A stretch of DNA of 64,000 nucleotides from NCBI RefSeq assembly GCF_000799565.1, contig NZ_JUHB01000001.1, positions 310,001 to 374,000 on the forward strand. Reading direction: 5' to 3'. Positions 44,001-52,292 of this stretch are shown here, in pieces. Origin of the DNA: Cellulophaga sp. Hel_I_12. GTDB taxonomy: Bacteria; Bacteroidota; Bacteroidia; Flavobacteriales; Flavobacteriaceae. The notes beneath the pieces are model-generated. The model was not told the origin of the DNA and did no database searches. It saw only the letters and a list, made by a program, of their open reading frames with translations. Each line of letters begins with the position of its first letter. Positions within the stretch are counted from its first letter, which is position 1. The translations under genes were made by a program, and so were the position numbers.

Positions 44001-44444
44001 TTAAATCATTTTTAAAGTCATTATGATTCGTTCTTCATGGTCTAGAAAATAGTTGTCTAAAATTAAGTCACCTAAGAAACCTAATTCTTTGTAAATTTTA
44101 ATGGCAGCTAGATTGTCTGGGTACACCGTTAGGGCAATTTCTTCTATAGGTTCTGCTTTCACAACGGTGATTAATGTTTCGGTTAATTGTTTTCCTAAAC
44201 CTTTTCCTCTTGCCTCTAAAGCCACTCCTAAAGACAAAATCCAAGCTTTCTTTTCATTGGTATTTATACCACCTAATGCATAGCCTAAAACCTTGTCGTC
44301 TTCTTTCGCTACCAAAAAATAAGCGCCAGAAATATCAAAAAGCTGTCGTACCACAAAAGCAGGATAAGCATCGGTATTAAAAATTTGTTGTTCAATGGCA
44401 ATAATGCTTTCGAGGTCTTCTAATTGCGCTTTTTCTATAGTCAT
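44001..44444 (-). CDS. GNAT N-acetyltransferase, RimI-like
   Basis: 147 residues. The acetyl-CoA site is LGVALEARGKGLGKQLTETL (about 73-92), followed by ALTVYPDNLAAIKIYKELGF as in RimI-type protein N-terminal acetyltransferases. Other small-molecule acetyltransferases share this look. Transcribed alone. Confidence 0.88.
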   Translation of the reverse strand: MTIEKAQLEDLESIIAIEQQIFNTDAYPAFVVRQLFDISGAYFLVAKEDDKVLGYALGGINTNEKKAWILSLGVALEARGKGLGKQLTETLITVVKAEPIEEIALTVYPDNLAAIKIYKELGFLGDLILDNYFLDHEERIIMTLKMI

Positions 44445-44540
44445 TATTATCTTTTCTTTTTCAATGGTAAAGTGATTGGCTACTACAGGAGTAGGTTGGG
44501 AAAATTTACTGAGTTTAAAATACCTTTTTCGATCTCTTAA

Positions 44541-44747
44541 TTACGCATAAAGGTCCATTAAATTTAGTGGTATAAGAACACTTGTATTGACTGCGGAGGA
44601 ACTTTTACTTGCCCCTATAAATAGGCTGATAGCCTCAAAGTCGAGTATGTTATAAGAAGACAAAATTAAAAGTGCATGTGTTCTAGAGGCTAAGGGAGAT
44701 AGTTTTAGGCTTGCTACAAGTTTTGGCTTCTCCGTGTTTTTAGTCAT
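44541..44747 (-). CDS. Hypothetical 68-residue protein
   Basis: ATG at 44747, beginning MTKNTEKPKLVASLKLSPLA and ending LIPLNLMDLYA. Rich in Ser, Leu and Ala with no recognised motif. It sits alone in the 44445-44888 gap. It could be real or fortuitous; no promoter stands out. Confidence 0.35.
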   Translation of the reverse strand: MTKNTEKPKLVASLKLSPLASRTHALLILSSYNILDFEAISLFIGASKSSSAVNTSVLIPLNLMDLYA

Positions 44748-44888
44748 GTTATACTCAACAATTATTAAGTTTTATAAAAATAGTATTAGTTCATGTAATA
44801 ACAATCCAAATGGCCAGAAATTTCTATAACCCTGTTTCTAAAACTATTTAAATTTTTGAAAAGTGCTGCTTTGAATCGTAATATTTTT

Positions 44889-46262
44889 TTAAAGCCTTAT
44901 TTTTTCTACTTCATGTAGTTTTGGAATATGAACATTCCACGAAAAGGTTTCCTTAATTTTAACTCTAAAGGCATCTAATGCAGCAGGTTCTCCATGGATT
45001 AAAAATACTTTTTCTGGAATATTTTTAATAGTACCCATCCAATGAAGTAAGTCTTCTTGATCTGCATGTGCAGATAAACTTTCAATGCTCTCAATTTTGG
45101 CTTTTACGGGGTAGTATTTGCCGAAAAATTTAATTTCGTGCGCTCCATCTTTTAATTGTCGGCCTCGTGTACCTTCTGCTTGGTAACCCACCAATAAAAC
45201 CGTGGTTGTGGGCTCGTCAATAAGTTGCTGTAAATAGGTTAATACTCTACCACCAGTCACCATGCCACTGCCAGCGATGATAATTTTTGAGCGTTTATCA
45301 TCAATAGTTTCCCAGGTTTCTCGGTAAGAACTTACAATGTTAAAATGATGAAGCATAGCCTTATATGCTTCAGGACTTAGTTTATGCCATTTGGAGAATC
45401 TATTAAAAACATCTAATACATTATTGCCCATGGGGCTATCAATAAAAATAGGAATATTCGGAATTTTATTTTTCTTGTACAATTCCCAAAGAATAAACAT
45501 TAATGTTTGCAAGCGTTCTACGGCAAAGCTGGGAATAATAAGATTTCCTTGGTTATGGATTGTTTCTTTAATTAAAGTGGCCAATTTAGCTTCTATGTCT
45601 TCTTTTGGATGTAATTTATCGCCATAGGTGCTTTCTATGCATAGATAATCTGCCCATTCGGGTCTCATTGGTTCCCGTAATAAATAATCTTTTCTTCTAC
45701 CTATATCGCCTGAGAATACAAACTTTTTGCCAAGGATATCTAACTCAATAAAAACGGCACCAATAATATGCCCGTTGTACTGCATCCGATAAGAAATATG
45801 ATCCGCTATGGATATCCATTTATTTTCTTTGGAAACTTGAAATAATCTCAGTGTTTTTTCTACATCTTCCAGTCTATAGTAAGGCAGAGCAGGATGGTGT
45901 TTTGTGTACTGTTCTTTATTGGCCTTTTGGGCTTCCTCTTCATGTATTTTCGCGCTATCTCTTAAAATAATTTCAGCAATAGCCAGAGTAGGAGCAGTGC
46001 CTATTATTTTGCCTTTAAAACCTTGCATGACTAAGCGTGGCAAATAGCCTACATGATCTAAATGTCCATGGGTTAATAGCACCATGTCGATGGCCGAAAC
46101 GTCAACAGCTAAAGCTTGCCAATTAATTTTTCTAAGTTCTTTTAAGCCTTGAAACATCCCGCAATCTATAAGTATATTGAGCTCTGAAGTTTCCACTAAA
46201 AACTTAGAACCAGTGACAACTCCTGAGGCGCCAAGAAAAGTGATAGTAGCATATTTTTCCAT
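44889..46262 (-). CDS. MBL-fold beta-CASP RNA metallo-hydrolase
   Basis: 457 residues. The metallo-beta-lactamase site is LLTHGHLDHVGYLP; FSGDIGRR supplies another ligand. The beta-CASP insertion (about 200-370) has ESTYGDKLHP and SGMVTGGRVLTYLQQL, and the C-terminal RNA-specificity part has SLSAHADQEDLL and FLIHGEPAA. Family members are RNases related to CPSF/Ysh1 and RNase J. It begins 2 bases after the ATP-cone gene, so the two are translationally coupled and probably act together. Confidence 0.93.
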   Translation of the reverse strand: MEKYATITFLGASGVVTGSKFLVETSELNILIDCGMFQGLKELRKINWQALAVDVSAIDMVLLTHGHLDHVGYLPRLVMQGFKGKIIGTAPTLAIAEIILRDSAKIHEEEAQKANKEQYTKHHPALPYYRLEDVEKTLRLFQVSKENKWISIADHISYRMQYNGHIIGAVFIELDILGKKFVFSGDIGRRKDYLLREPMRPEWADYLCIESTYGDKLHPKEDIEAKLATLIKETIHNQGNLIIPSFAVERLQTLMFILWELYKKNKIPNIPIFIDSPMGNNVLDVFNRFSKWHKLSPEAYKAMLHHFNIVSSYRETWETIDDKRSKIIIAGSGMVTGGRVLTYLQQLIDEPTTTVLLVGYQAEGTRGRQLKDGAHEIKFFGKYYPVKAKIESIESLSAHADQEDLLHWMGTIKNIPEKVFLIHGEPAALDAFRVKIKETFSWNVHIPKLHEVEKIRL

Positions 46263-46264
46263 AA

Positions 46265-47113
46265 TTATTCGTTTTCAAGAGTACATAAATGTTTAATTTC
46301 GTTTAGAATTTTCTGCTTTCGTAGCTCTGAAATACCGAGGTGATCTAAATAAAATTTATCGTCTAATAGGTCGCGACAGAGCACGATATTTCGACCTAAT
46401 AAAAACTGTTTTTCTCGATTGCTGAGGATGGTAGAAACGGTAATTGGGTATAGTCCTAAAGAATCAATCAAATCTTTTAAGCCTTCATTTTTTGGATAAT
46501 CCCAACTTATTAAATACAAACCACAGCAATTACCATACTTTAAAGCGTCTTCGGTAAATCTAGTATTTGTAACCAGCCATCCTTTTCTAAGTTTATTATT
46601 TTTTGAATTTTTACTCCAATGAGTTTTTACATCTTGAAAGCGAGAATGGATATAAAGCGGAATTTTCACATTACACTTAAATTCTTTTTCACTGTGGAAT
46701 TTACATTCTACAACGGTAGTTTCATTATCTTTTATAGCTATGACATCTATTTCGTGACTTACGCAATGCCCTTGTAAAATTTTATTAACTTCTGTTCGGT
46801 ATCCAGAGTTTTCTAACAAGGCGCTAATAAAGCGCTCAAAAGGAAAGCCTGTTGGTCCTAATTCATAGATTGCTTTTTTTAGTTTATAGCGCGAGGCAAA
46901 ATGACTTTCTTTTTTCTTAAGCAAGGCGAAGGCTCTATGATATACTTCTTTGGTAGAAATTCCTTGGTATAGTTCATCACGAACTACATTAATAATGTTG
47001 TCGATAGTGGCTTTATCTGCTTTAGTTTTATTTAAAGAAGCACGCAATTTCTCAAAAGAAAACTTTGCTTTTTCCCCAGATGATTTTATAATTTCAATAG
47101 GTGTGTTTTCCAT
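46265..47113 (-). CDS. ATP-cone protein with PD-(D/E)xK nuclease-like domain
   Basis: 282 residues. The N-terminal ATP-cone (about 5-95) starts PIEIIKSSGEKAKFSFEKLR. The central domain shows GHCVSHEIDVIAIKDNETTV followed by VECKFH, an Asp...ExK restriction-endonuclease core as in Mrr. The C-terminus is a short helical tail. ATP/dATP binding may gate nuclease activity. It is directly upstream of the beta-CASP hydrolase, a pairing I recall near stress proteins in other bacteria. Target (RNA or DNA) unknown. Confidence 0.85.
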   Translation of the reverse strand: MENTPIEIIKSSGEKAKFSFEKLRASLNKTKADKATIDNIINVVRDELYQGISTKEVYHRAFALLKKKESHFASRYKLKKAIYELGPTGFPFERFISALLENSGYRTEVNKILQGHCVSHEIDVIAIKDNETTVVECKFHSEKEFKCNVKIPLYIHSRFQDVKTHWSKNSKNNKLRKGWLVTNTRFTEDALKYGNCCGLYLISWDYPKNEGLKDLIDSLGLYPITVSTILSNREKQFLLGRNIVLCRDLLDDKFYLDHLGISELRKQKILNEIKHLCTLENE

Positions 47114-47321
47114 AGGTTACTTTTAAGAAATTTTTATTTTTAAATAGACTGTTGTTAAGGTCTAATGATTTGTATAACAGCAGCATCATCACAATACGCC
47201 TCTTTGGGCTAGGATTTCGAAAAATTTGAAAACGAAATTTTTTAGTTTTTTCACAAAAATTAGTATCGAAAGCTCGCGAAGGGCGTGTTCAGAGAGTAAA
47301 AATCAAAAATGAAAGTAATTT

Positions 47322-48161
47322 CTATTTTTCTGTAATACAAGGCACAATTAAAAACGGTATTGTTGTTTTAAAACCTAGTTTTTTTATGATGGGTTCGTTG
47401 ATTAAATTCTCTAAAAAACTATGCTTGTAATTTACCATTGCCAAAATATTTATATCATGAATATCGATAAAATCTTTAACTCCTTGTGCAACATTGTCGT
47501 AATCTCGCATCCAATGAAAGCTATGTAAATGACTTTCCATCACTTTTTTTAGTTGTTCTAGATTTGTTTCTTGTATGGGCGTTAAATTTTCCTTTTCATT
47601 GATATGGACCACCCTAATCCTAGCATTAAAATGGGAACTCCACGTTGTGATTGGTTCTAATTCTTCTCCGTAAAACCTATTAAAATCTGTTGGGAAGGCT
47701 ATTTGTGCTGGGTTTTTAAATACACTTTCCTCAGGAACTATTAGTATGGGACAATCTTTTATTTTCAGAATACTCGCTACGGTATTGCTGCCAAAGAAAA
47801 TACCCTTTGCTTTTGAAGCACCTTTCGTGCCCATGACCACTAAATTAATTTTAAAGGTTTGGATGGCTTGTAAAATAGCATCCTGTAAATCTTCGGGGCT
47901 TAAAACAATTTTAAATTCATGTTTGCTATTTGGATATGTTTTTTTTGCTTTTTCGACAAGTTCATTAAGCTCTAACTTATTATTTTCGGCCATAATGGTC
48001 GATAATTTGTTGGAACGTATAGCGGCACTCGAAACTTTGAGTTTCGCGGCATGCATAAAGTAAAAAGTACATGAATCCTTGGCGTACAATTGCAGAATAT
48101 AGGAAGCCGCACGCCAAGCATTATTTGAAAAATCGGTAGGTAATAATATATTTTCGTTCAT
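47322..48161 (-). CDS. Tandem-domain universal stress protein (USP 1)
   Basis: 279 residues with two UspA units. The first begins ILLPTDFSNNAWRAASYIL and carries the ATP-type loop MGTKGASKAKGIFFGSNTVA. The second unit (about 150-279) starts IAFPTDFNRFYGEELEP, lacks that loop and has instead AMVNYKHSFLENLINEPIIK, a signature shared by this array. Cytoplasmic; role in stress survival is inferred from the family. Lies 39 bases after USP 2. Confidence 0.92.
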   Translation of the reverse strand: MNENILLPTDFSNNAWRAASYILQLYAKDSCTFYFMHAAKLKVSSAAIRSNKLSTIMAENNKLELNELVEKAKKTYPNSKHEFKIVLSPEDLQDAILQAIQTFKINLVVMGTKGASKAKGIFFGSNTVASILKIKDCPILIVPEESVFKNPAQIAFPTDFNRFYGEELEPITTWSSHFNARIRVVHINEKENLTPIQETNLEQLKKVMESHLHSFHWMRDYDNVAQGVKDFIDIHDINILAMVNYKHSFLENLINEPIIKKLGFKTTIPFLIVPCITEK

Positions 48162-48200
48162 TGTAAATGTTTTATTTGTTATTATTGTTTTGACGTTTTT

Positions 48201-49046
48201 TTACTGATTTGATGGAATCACTAAAAATGGAATTTGTAAATGAAAACCAATTTGATGGATGGTTGATTTAAAAAATAAGTTTTCAAAAAATGAATGTTTG
48301 TTATTGATCATGACCAATAAATTAACTTTAGTTTTTATTTGAAATTGAGTAATGGCCTCAGCGACTTCCATGTGCTTAAATTGATGAAAAACAAAGGCTA
48401 ATTCTTTACATTCTTGTGTTAAAATTTCTTTATTCTTTTCCTGTTTTTGCGTTAACTGATTACCATCGCTTACATACATGGCATTTATTCTAGCCGTATG
48501 CGTTTGGGCTAAATCTTTTAGTAATGCTAATTGATTGTTCCGGTAATCAAGTTCTAAATCAGTCGGGAATAAAATATCATGCGGATTTTCATAATCAAAA
48601 TTTGATGGGATGGCTAAAATGGGGCATTTAATTTCTTTAAAAACATGAACGGTATTAGACCCAAATAACACTTCTTTTGCCCCTGTTGCGCCTTTAGTTC
48701 CCATGACAATGATAAGCTTAGGGTACTTTTCGGCATATTCTTTTATGGCTCCAATTAAAGTGTCGAATCGAGACCTAGTTTCAAAATGGTGAAAGGAGTT
48801 CACTTTGAACGTGTTTGAAATACGATTTTTAAGTTCTTTTAAATTAAGTTGTGAATTGCTACGTAAGGCATCGCCTATGCCAAATTGAGCAGGTGCTCCG
48901 ATAGCATATTCAAGATTGTAAATAATGGGTGTATAGGTATGTAATAGGTGAAATGTGCACTTTTCATCCTTAAAAAGTTGAATTGCGTACCTGATAGCAT
49001 TCCAAGAATTTTCAGAAAAATCAGTAGGGAGAAGAATGTGTTTCAT
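48201..49046 (-). CDS. Tandem-domain universal stress protein (USP 2)
   Basis: 281 residues from the ATG at 49046 (MKHILLPTDFSENSWNAIRY), preferred over the ATG at 49058 because siblings start the same way. ATP-type loop MGTKGATGAKEVLFGSNTVH; C-terminal VMINNKHSFFENLFFKSTIH. It belongs with USP 6 and USP 9 in a subgroup having LHTYTP and a LG/IG.P..IG.GD segment near residue 45-60. Possibly transcribed from the palindrome upstream of USP 3. Confidence 0.92.
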   Translation of the reverse strand: MKHILLPTDFSENSWNAIRYAIQLFKDEKCTFHLLHTYTPIIYNLEYAIGAPAQFGIGDALRSNSQLNLKELKNRISNTFKVNSFHHFETRSRFDTLIGAIKEYAEKYPKLIIVMGTKGATGAKEVLFGSNTVHVFKEIKCPILAIPSNFDYENPHDILFPTDLELDYRNNQLALLKDLAQTHTARINAMYVSDGNQLTQKQEKNKEILTQECKELAFVFHQFKHMEVAEAITQFQIKTKVNLLVMINNKHSFFENLFFKSTIHQIGFHLQIPFLVIPSNQ

Positions 49047-49196
49047 GATATTTTTCATTTAATGTTTTAGGCTTTTAAAAAGCATGCAGTAATGCGGTAC
49101 AAATAATTTATTGCGAGGTAGGTTTTAGCGTTGAAATATGAGATATAACACATGGCATCTATCCATAAAATAGGTGTAATCAACAATTCATCTCGA

Positions 49197-50051
49197 TCAT
49201 CTATTTGTATTTTGTAAGGCTAAAATTGGAATCTCGAGTTCTAAACTTACTTCATCCAATGTTGTCGGGAAAAGCATATCTTCTAAAAACGAATGCTGTG
49301 TATTTACCATCGTTAAAAGATCTATATTCTTTTCTTTTATGTATTTTTTAATACCCTCTTCTACTTTTTTAGCATCTTCTGTATAATAACTTGTCTTGTT
49401 TTCTTGTAATTCATCTTTTATAAATGTTTGATTATCTTCTTGGCGAATTGATAATTTATAGGGTTTTGATATATGCACTACATGAATATGACTGCGATAG
49501 GGTTTTGCCAATTCTGATACTAATTTTAACTCTCGACGCTTATAGGGAATCAAGTAATTGGTCGGAAATAAGATTTGTTTGGGTTGTGTATTGGTATAAT
49601 TCGTAGGTATCGCTAAAACAGGACATTGAACATATTTTAAAACTTGAAAGGTTTGACTACCAAAAAGAATAGTTCTTTTGTTCGATTTTCCTTTAGTTCC
49701 CATGACAATTAAATCTATATTTTTATCTTCTACAATAGCATTTGCTTCATCGACAAGGGTATTATTGGCAGAAATAGTATGATAGCTATATCTTGGATTT
49801 GGGGCTAATTCTTGAACTGTAGCGATAAGATTTTTTAATTTATTTTCGGATTCATTTTTAACACGTTCTAACACCTCTGTAAATACTTGTCGAGAAGTTA
49901 AATCGTCATGATCATAAAATTCGTTTTTATAGGCATGCATAAAATAAAAGTCTACTTTTTGGTATTTAAAGAATTGTAAGGCATACTTTATAGCGTTCAT
50001 GGAATTGTCTGAAAAACCGTTGGTAACAATATGGTCATCATAGTACTTCAA
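49197..50051 (-). CDS. Tandem-domain universal stress protein (USP 3)
   Basis: 284 residues. The N-terminus departs from its siblings: DDHIVTNGFSDNSMNAIKYA replaces the usual IL.PTDFS. The ATP-type loop is MGTKGKSNKRTILFGSQTFQ, and the second domain ends with TMVNTQHSFLEDMLFPTTLD, slightly diverged. First gene of a likely three-USP run (USP 3-2-1) read from the Fnr-like promoter at 50096. Confidence 0.9.
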   Translation of the reverse strand: MKYYDDHIVTNGFSDNSMNAIKYALQFFKYQKVDFYFMHAYKNEFYDHDDLTSRQVFTEVLERVKNESENKLKNLIATVQELAPNPRYSYHTISANNTLVDEANAIVEDKNIDLIVMGTKGKSNKRTILFGSQTFQVLKYVQCPVLAIPTNYTNTQPKQILFPTNYLIPYKRRELKLVSELAKPYRSHIHVVHISKPYKLSIRQEDNQTFIKDELQENKTSYYTEDAKKVEEGIKKYIKEKNIDLLTMVNTQHSFLEDMLFPTTLDEVSLELEIPILALQNTNR

Positions 50052-50065
50052 TTAAATCTTGAAAC

Positions 50066-50109
50066 TAAAAATAATTTATTCACAGACCATATACTATGAT
50101 AATTGTCAT
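50066..50109 (-). promoter_or_regulatory. Fnr-like box and -7 element for USP 3
   Basis: ATGAT-AATT-GTCAT at 50096-50109. On the minus strand TATTTTTA starts at 50073, 29.5 bases from the box centre, and lies 15 bases before the USP 3 start. This is class II activator geometry with no -33 element. Confidence 0.72.
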
Positions 50110-50198
50110 GTAAAATTTAATAGCAAGATCTCATAAGAGCGCTAACGACTAGTGTTTTTATAATAATTGTAAACGTCAAACTAAAACTTTAGCTGGGA

Positions 50199-50453
50199 TT
50201 GTTTAAATTTGGTCAGATTATTATACCTAAGCTAGATACTTTGAATACCAATAAGTACGTATTATTTTCATCTGACCATCAATATGTGGTAGAATACCTA
50301 TTTAATCAATTGGTTTTAAGTAATAGTATTTCAGAAGCTTTGATTTTTGAAAATTATGAACTCGCTATTCGGTTTCAAAAAACAATTGTAGAAGAGTGTA
50401 AGTGTCAATGTTCTATAAATACGTACATTGAATTTAATTCATCGAACACATAA
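50199..50453 (+). CDS. Hypothetical 84-residue protein, TTG start
   Basis: Open frame from the TTG at 50199 to 50453; no ATG lies near the 5' end. Contains NKYVLFSSDHQYVVEYLFNQ and FQKTIVEECKCQCSINTYI. The composition looks protein-like but I recognise no family. The lack of ATG and of a -7 element at the expected offset from the box at 50096 lowers confidence. Confidence 0.4.
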   Translation: MFKFGQIIIPKLDTLNTNKYVLFSSDHQYVVEYLFNQLVLSNSISEALIFENYELAIRFQKTIVEECKCQCSINTYIEFNSSNT

Positions 50454-50477
50454 ATGCTGTTCGTGATTTTTAAAGAA

Positions 50478-50624
50478 TTATGATTCTTTAGCTTTTTTAA
50501 GAATAGCTTTTAGTCGGTCTTTTCTAAGCTCCTTTTCGGCTTTCTTTTTATTTACTTTTCTAGCCATGAGCTTGGCGTGTTTGGCTTTATTTTTTGTATT
50601 TTTTTGACCTTTAGGTTTTGGCAT
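50478..50624 (-). CDS. 48-residue highly basic protein
   Basis: ATG at 50624, stop at 50478. Starts MPKPKGQKNTKNKAKHAKLM and continues with repeated Lys/Arg; about 40% of residues are basic and there are almost no hydrophobics, so nucleic-acid or ribosome binding is plausible (inference). It starts 9 bases after the response-regulator fragment stop, so the two may share a transcript. Confidence 0.6.
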   Translation of the reverse strand: MPKPKGQKNTKNKAKHAKLMARKVNKKKAEKELRKDRLKAILKKAKES

Positions 50625-50633
50625 CGTAAGTTT

Positions 50634-50765
50634 TTATGAGTTTATTTTTTCTAAACTTATACAAGCATTTGAAGCAGTTCCTGCGCTGCAACCTTCATAT
50701 TCAAAAAGTTCTGCAGTAATCTCACGAATACTTGGATCGTCTTCACTGAATATAATACTAATCAT
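50634..50765 (-). CDS. 43-residue protein resembling the first part of a receiver domain
   Basis: ATG at 50765, stop at 50634. MISIIFSEDDPSIREITAEL matches the first strand, acidic pocket (EDD) and helix 1 of response-regulator receivers; FEYEGCSAGTASNACISL continues it. The frame then ends, so the phospho-accepting Asp and everything after are missing. Either a pseudogene remnant or a truncated micro-protein. Confidence 0.55.
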   Translation of the reverse strand: MISIIFSEDDPSIREITAELFEYEGCSAGTASNACISLEKINS

Positions 50766-50915
50766 GACATAAGTTAATTTTAAGGTATAAGTAAACAAGG
50801 ATAATAAGATAAAAAAATATCTCTTTTAGTTAAAGAAAATGATTTTTAAATTGGTTTTATAAATATTTTAGAAGCAAATGTTAAAATTTAGAAAAACGTA
50901 CTAAACTGATCTAGG

Positions 50916-50958
50916 TCATGTTCGAACTAAAATTAGTATATTATCTTAGCGGTATAAT
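50916..50958 (+). promoter_or_regulatory. Fnr-like box and -10 element of a non-coding transcript
   Basis: CTGAT-CTAG-GTCAT at 50916-50929, then TATAAT at 50953-50958, 30.5 bases from the box centre. The transcript would start near 50964. Confidence 0.62.
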
Positions 50959-50963
50959 TAAAG

Positions 50964-51133
50964 AAAATTTCGTTCATTGAAAATAAAGAAAAGAGGGGAT
51001 TATAACTATTTTTATACCATTTGAATTCTGAATTAACTTAGTAGTAAGTTCTGTAGGGATCAGTATAAGAGGCAGAAATAGTAAAAAATTTCTTCTAGGA
51101 AATCGGAACATTCGGTGTTCCGATTTCTTTTTT
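50964..51133 (+). ncRNA. Candidate Fnr-controlled small RNA, about 170 bases
   Basis: Bounded by a class II-type promoter and a perfect 12-base terminator stem. There is no ATG anywhere before the terminator, so it is very unlikely to encode a protein by an ordinary start. No known RNA family recognised. Confidence 0.55.
51099..51133 (+). terminator. Intrinsic terminator 1 of the serial set
   Basis: Perfect 12-base stem (51099-51110 with 51116-51127), loop TTCGG, then six or more T. Confidence 0.9.
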
Positions 51134-51290
51134 AAAATACTAAAACATGTTTAAGTACTATCGCAAGGCAGTATTTATCTTAGTAAAGGAATAAATGATG
51201 TTAGTATCTAAATGAATAGTGTAACACATTTTGTAAAAAAAATGTTGAAATTAGGATTAAAAGATCATAGCGATATTTATTACTTTATGG

Positions 51291-51322
51291 AAAACAGGAA
51301 GTTGAAACTTCCTGTTTTTTCT
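51291..51322 (+). terminator. Intrinsic terminator 2 of the serial set
   Basis: Stem around ACAGGAAG/CTTCCTGT (51291-51318) followed by T residues. Confidence 0.85.
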
Positions 51323-51476
51323 TAAAATTACTTAGCAAGGTTTCTAAGCAGTAATGCCTTAGAAATTATACATAGGTGATCTAGAATTTTTTTTAGCTTT
51401 AGAATATGCATAATTATAGTACGGTAGTATTTAGTTGTAGTACTTACTAAGTAAAAAAAGTTAGTTATCACCTTAC

Positions 51477-51517
51477 AAAGGACTGTAATGCTGGAATAGT
51501 ATTTCAGTCCTTTTTAA
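51477..51517 (+). terminator. Intrinsic terminator 3 of the serial set
   Basis: Nine-base outer stem AAAGGACTG/CAGTCCTTT plus a six-base inner stem separated by one mismatch, 5-base loop, then T run. A degenerate box (GTGAT-CTAG) at 51376 and TATAGT at 51415 could be its promoter. Confidence 0.85.
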
Positions 51518-51663
51518 CATATGATATGATCAGGGACTTATCCTTGAAAAAGTATATAGCCTAGGAAAGTTCGAATAGTTTTTATGAATATTGTCTACCA
51601 TATCATTTTACGATTAAAATGAAGGACAGATTAGAACAAAAAAAATATTTGAGCTTTGAAAAG

Positions 51664-51697
51664 AAACAAGTGTACCAAAGGTACGCTTGTTTTTATT
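51664..51697. terminator. Intrinsic terminator 4, shared by both strands
   Basis: 13-base stem with one G-T pair (51664-51676 with 51680-51692), loop AAA, T-rich on both strands. It also ends the lipoprotein gene on the minus strand. Confidence 0.88.
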
Positions 51698-51706
51698 TTA
51701 TACTTT

Positions 51707-52105
51707 TTAGTTACGATTTCTCGTAGCACTGTTTTTTGAAGTTCTATATTTGCTTTTGCTATAGTTATCATGATAACTGCGAATATTGTCATCCGTATAA
51801 TTACGAACCCTTTCATATCTTGATCTTCTTAAATCAATATCTTTATATCTTAAGGGTAGGGAACTTCTGCGAACCCAAACACCAGCATCTAAATACACAT
51901 AAGAATTCGCTGATAAGTCATAATAGAAACTATAGTCAGGAAAATATACATAGCGAACCATTTCTAAGCGATTAGGATAAAACCATGATGGTGGCAGATT
52001 ATTTGATTTCGATGAAAATACAATTGTACCACAGCTTGATAACATTAGAAGTGTTAAATAAACTAGAAATAACAAGAATGAACGAATAAGGTTTTTCATT
52101 TCCAT
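51707..52105 (-). CDS. Small lipoprotein of unknown function
   Basis: 132 residues (an alternative ATG at 52099 removes two). Lipobox LMLSSCG at about residue 25. The mature part is rich in Tyr, Arg and Ser: MVRYVYFPDYSFYYDL, NSYVYLDAGVWVRRSSLPLR, then a basic tail. It recalls a Bacteroidota lipoprotein family with YVYLD.G.W repeats, function unknown. It is controlled from the Fnr-like box at 52153. Confidence 0.78.
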   Translation of the reverse strand: MEMKNLIRSFLLFLVYLTLLMLSSCGTIVFSSKSNNLPPSWFYPNRLEMVRYVYFPDYSFYYDLSANSYVYLDAGVWVRRSSLPLRYKDIDLRRSRYERVRNYTDDNIRSYHDNYSKSKYRTSKNSATRNRN

Positions 52106-52122
52106 AGCCTTAGTTTTAAAAA

Positions 52123-52166
52123 CAAAGTAAAGGGTCTTTTGTACTTTATGAAATGATTTAGGTCAT
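52123..52166. promoter_or_regulatory. Fnr-like box between the lipoprotein and the second cardiolipin synthase
   Basis: ATGAT-TTAG-GTCAT at 52153-52166. On the minus strand TTACTTTG starts at 52130, 29.5 bases from the centre, and serves the lipoprotein. The plus-strand side has only a weak -7 candidate near 52189. Confidence 0.68.
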
Positions 52167-52292
52167 CCCATTTTGTTTTTTTGTAGAGCAAAGTTTCCAT
52201 TTCTATAATCTAGGGATAAAATGACCAATATCATAAAAAGTATACTTATATCAGTGTACTTTGAACTGTATGAAAGTTTAGAAAGGAGGAAC

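Larger units (their letters stand above)
50766..51706. other. Gene-free region with serial terminators
   Basis: About 940 bases without a convincing gene, containing one Fnr-like box, at least one good promoter and four intrinsic terminators on the plus strand (ends near 51133, 51320, 51517, 51697). The longest start-to-stop frame is 37 codons (51212-51325) and runs through a terminator stem, so it is probably not a gene; a 15-codon frame (51147-51194) is also present. Confidence 0.6.

Noticed and set aside
51212..51325. 37-codon frame in the serial-terminator region
   Set aside because: Its last third is the terminator stem itself, which creates a palindromic peptide; kept only as a note.
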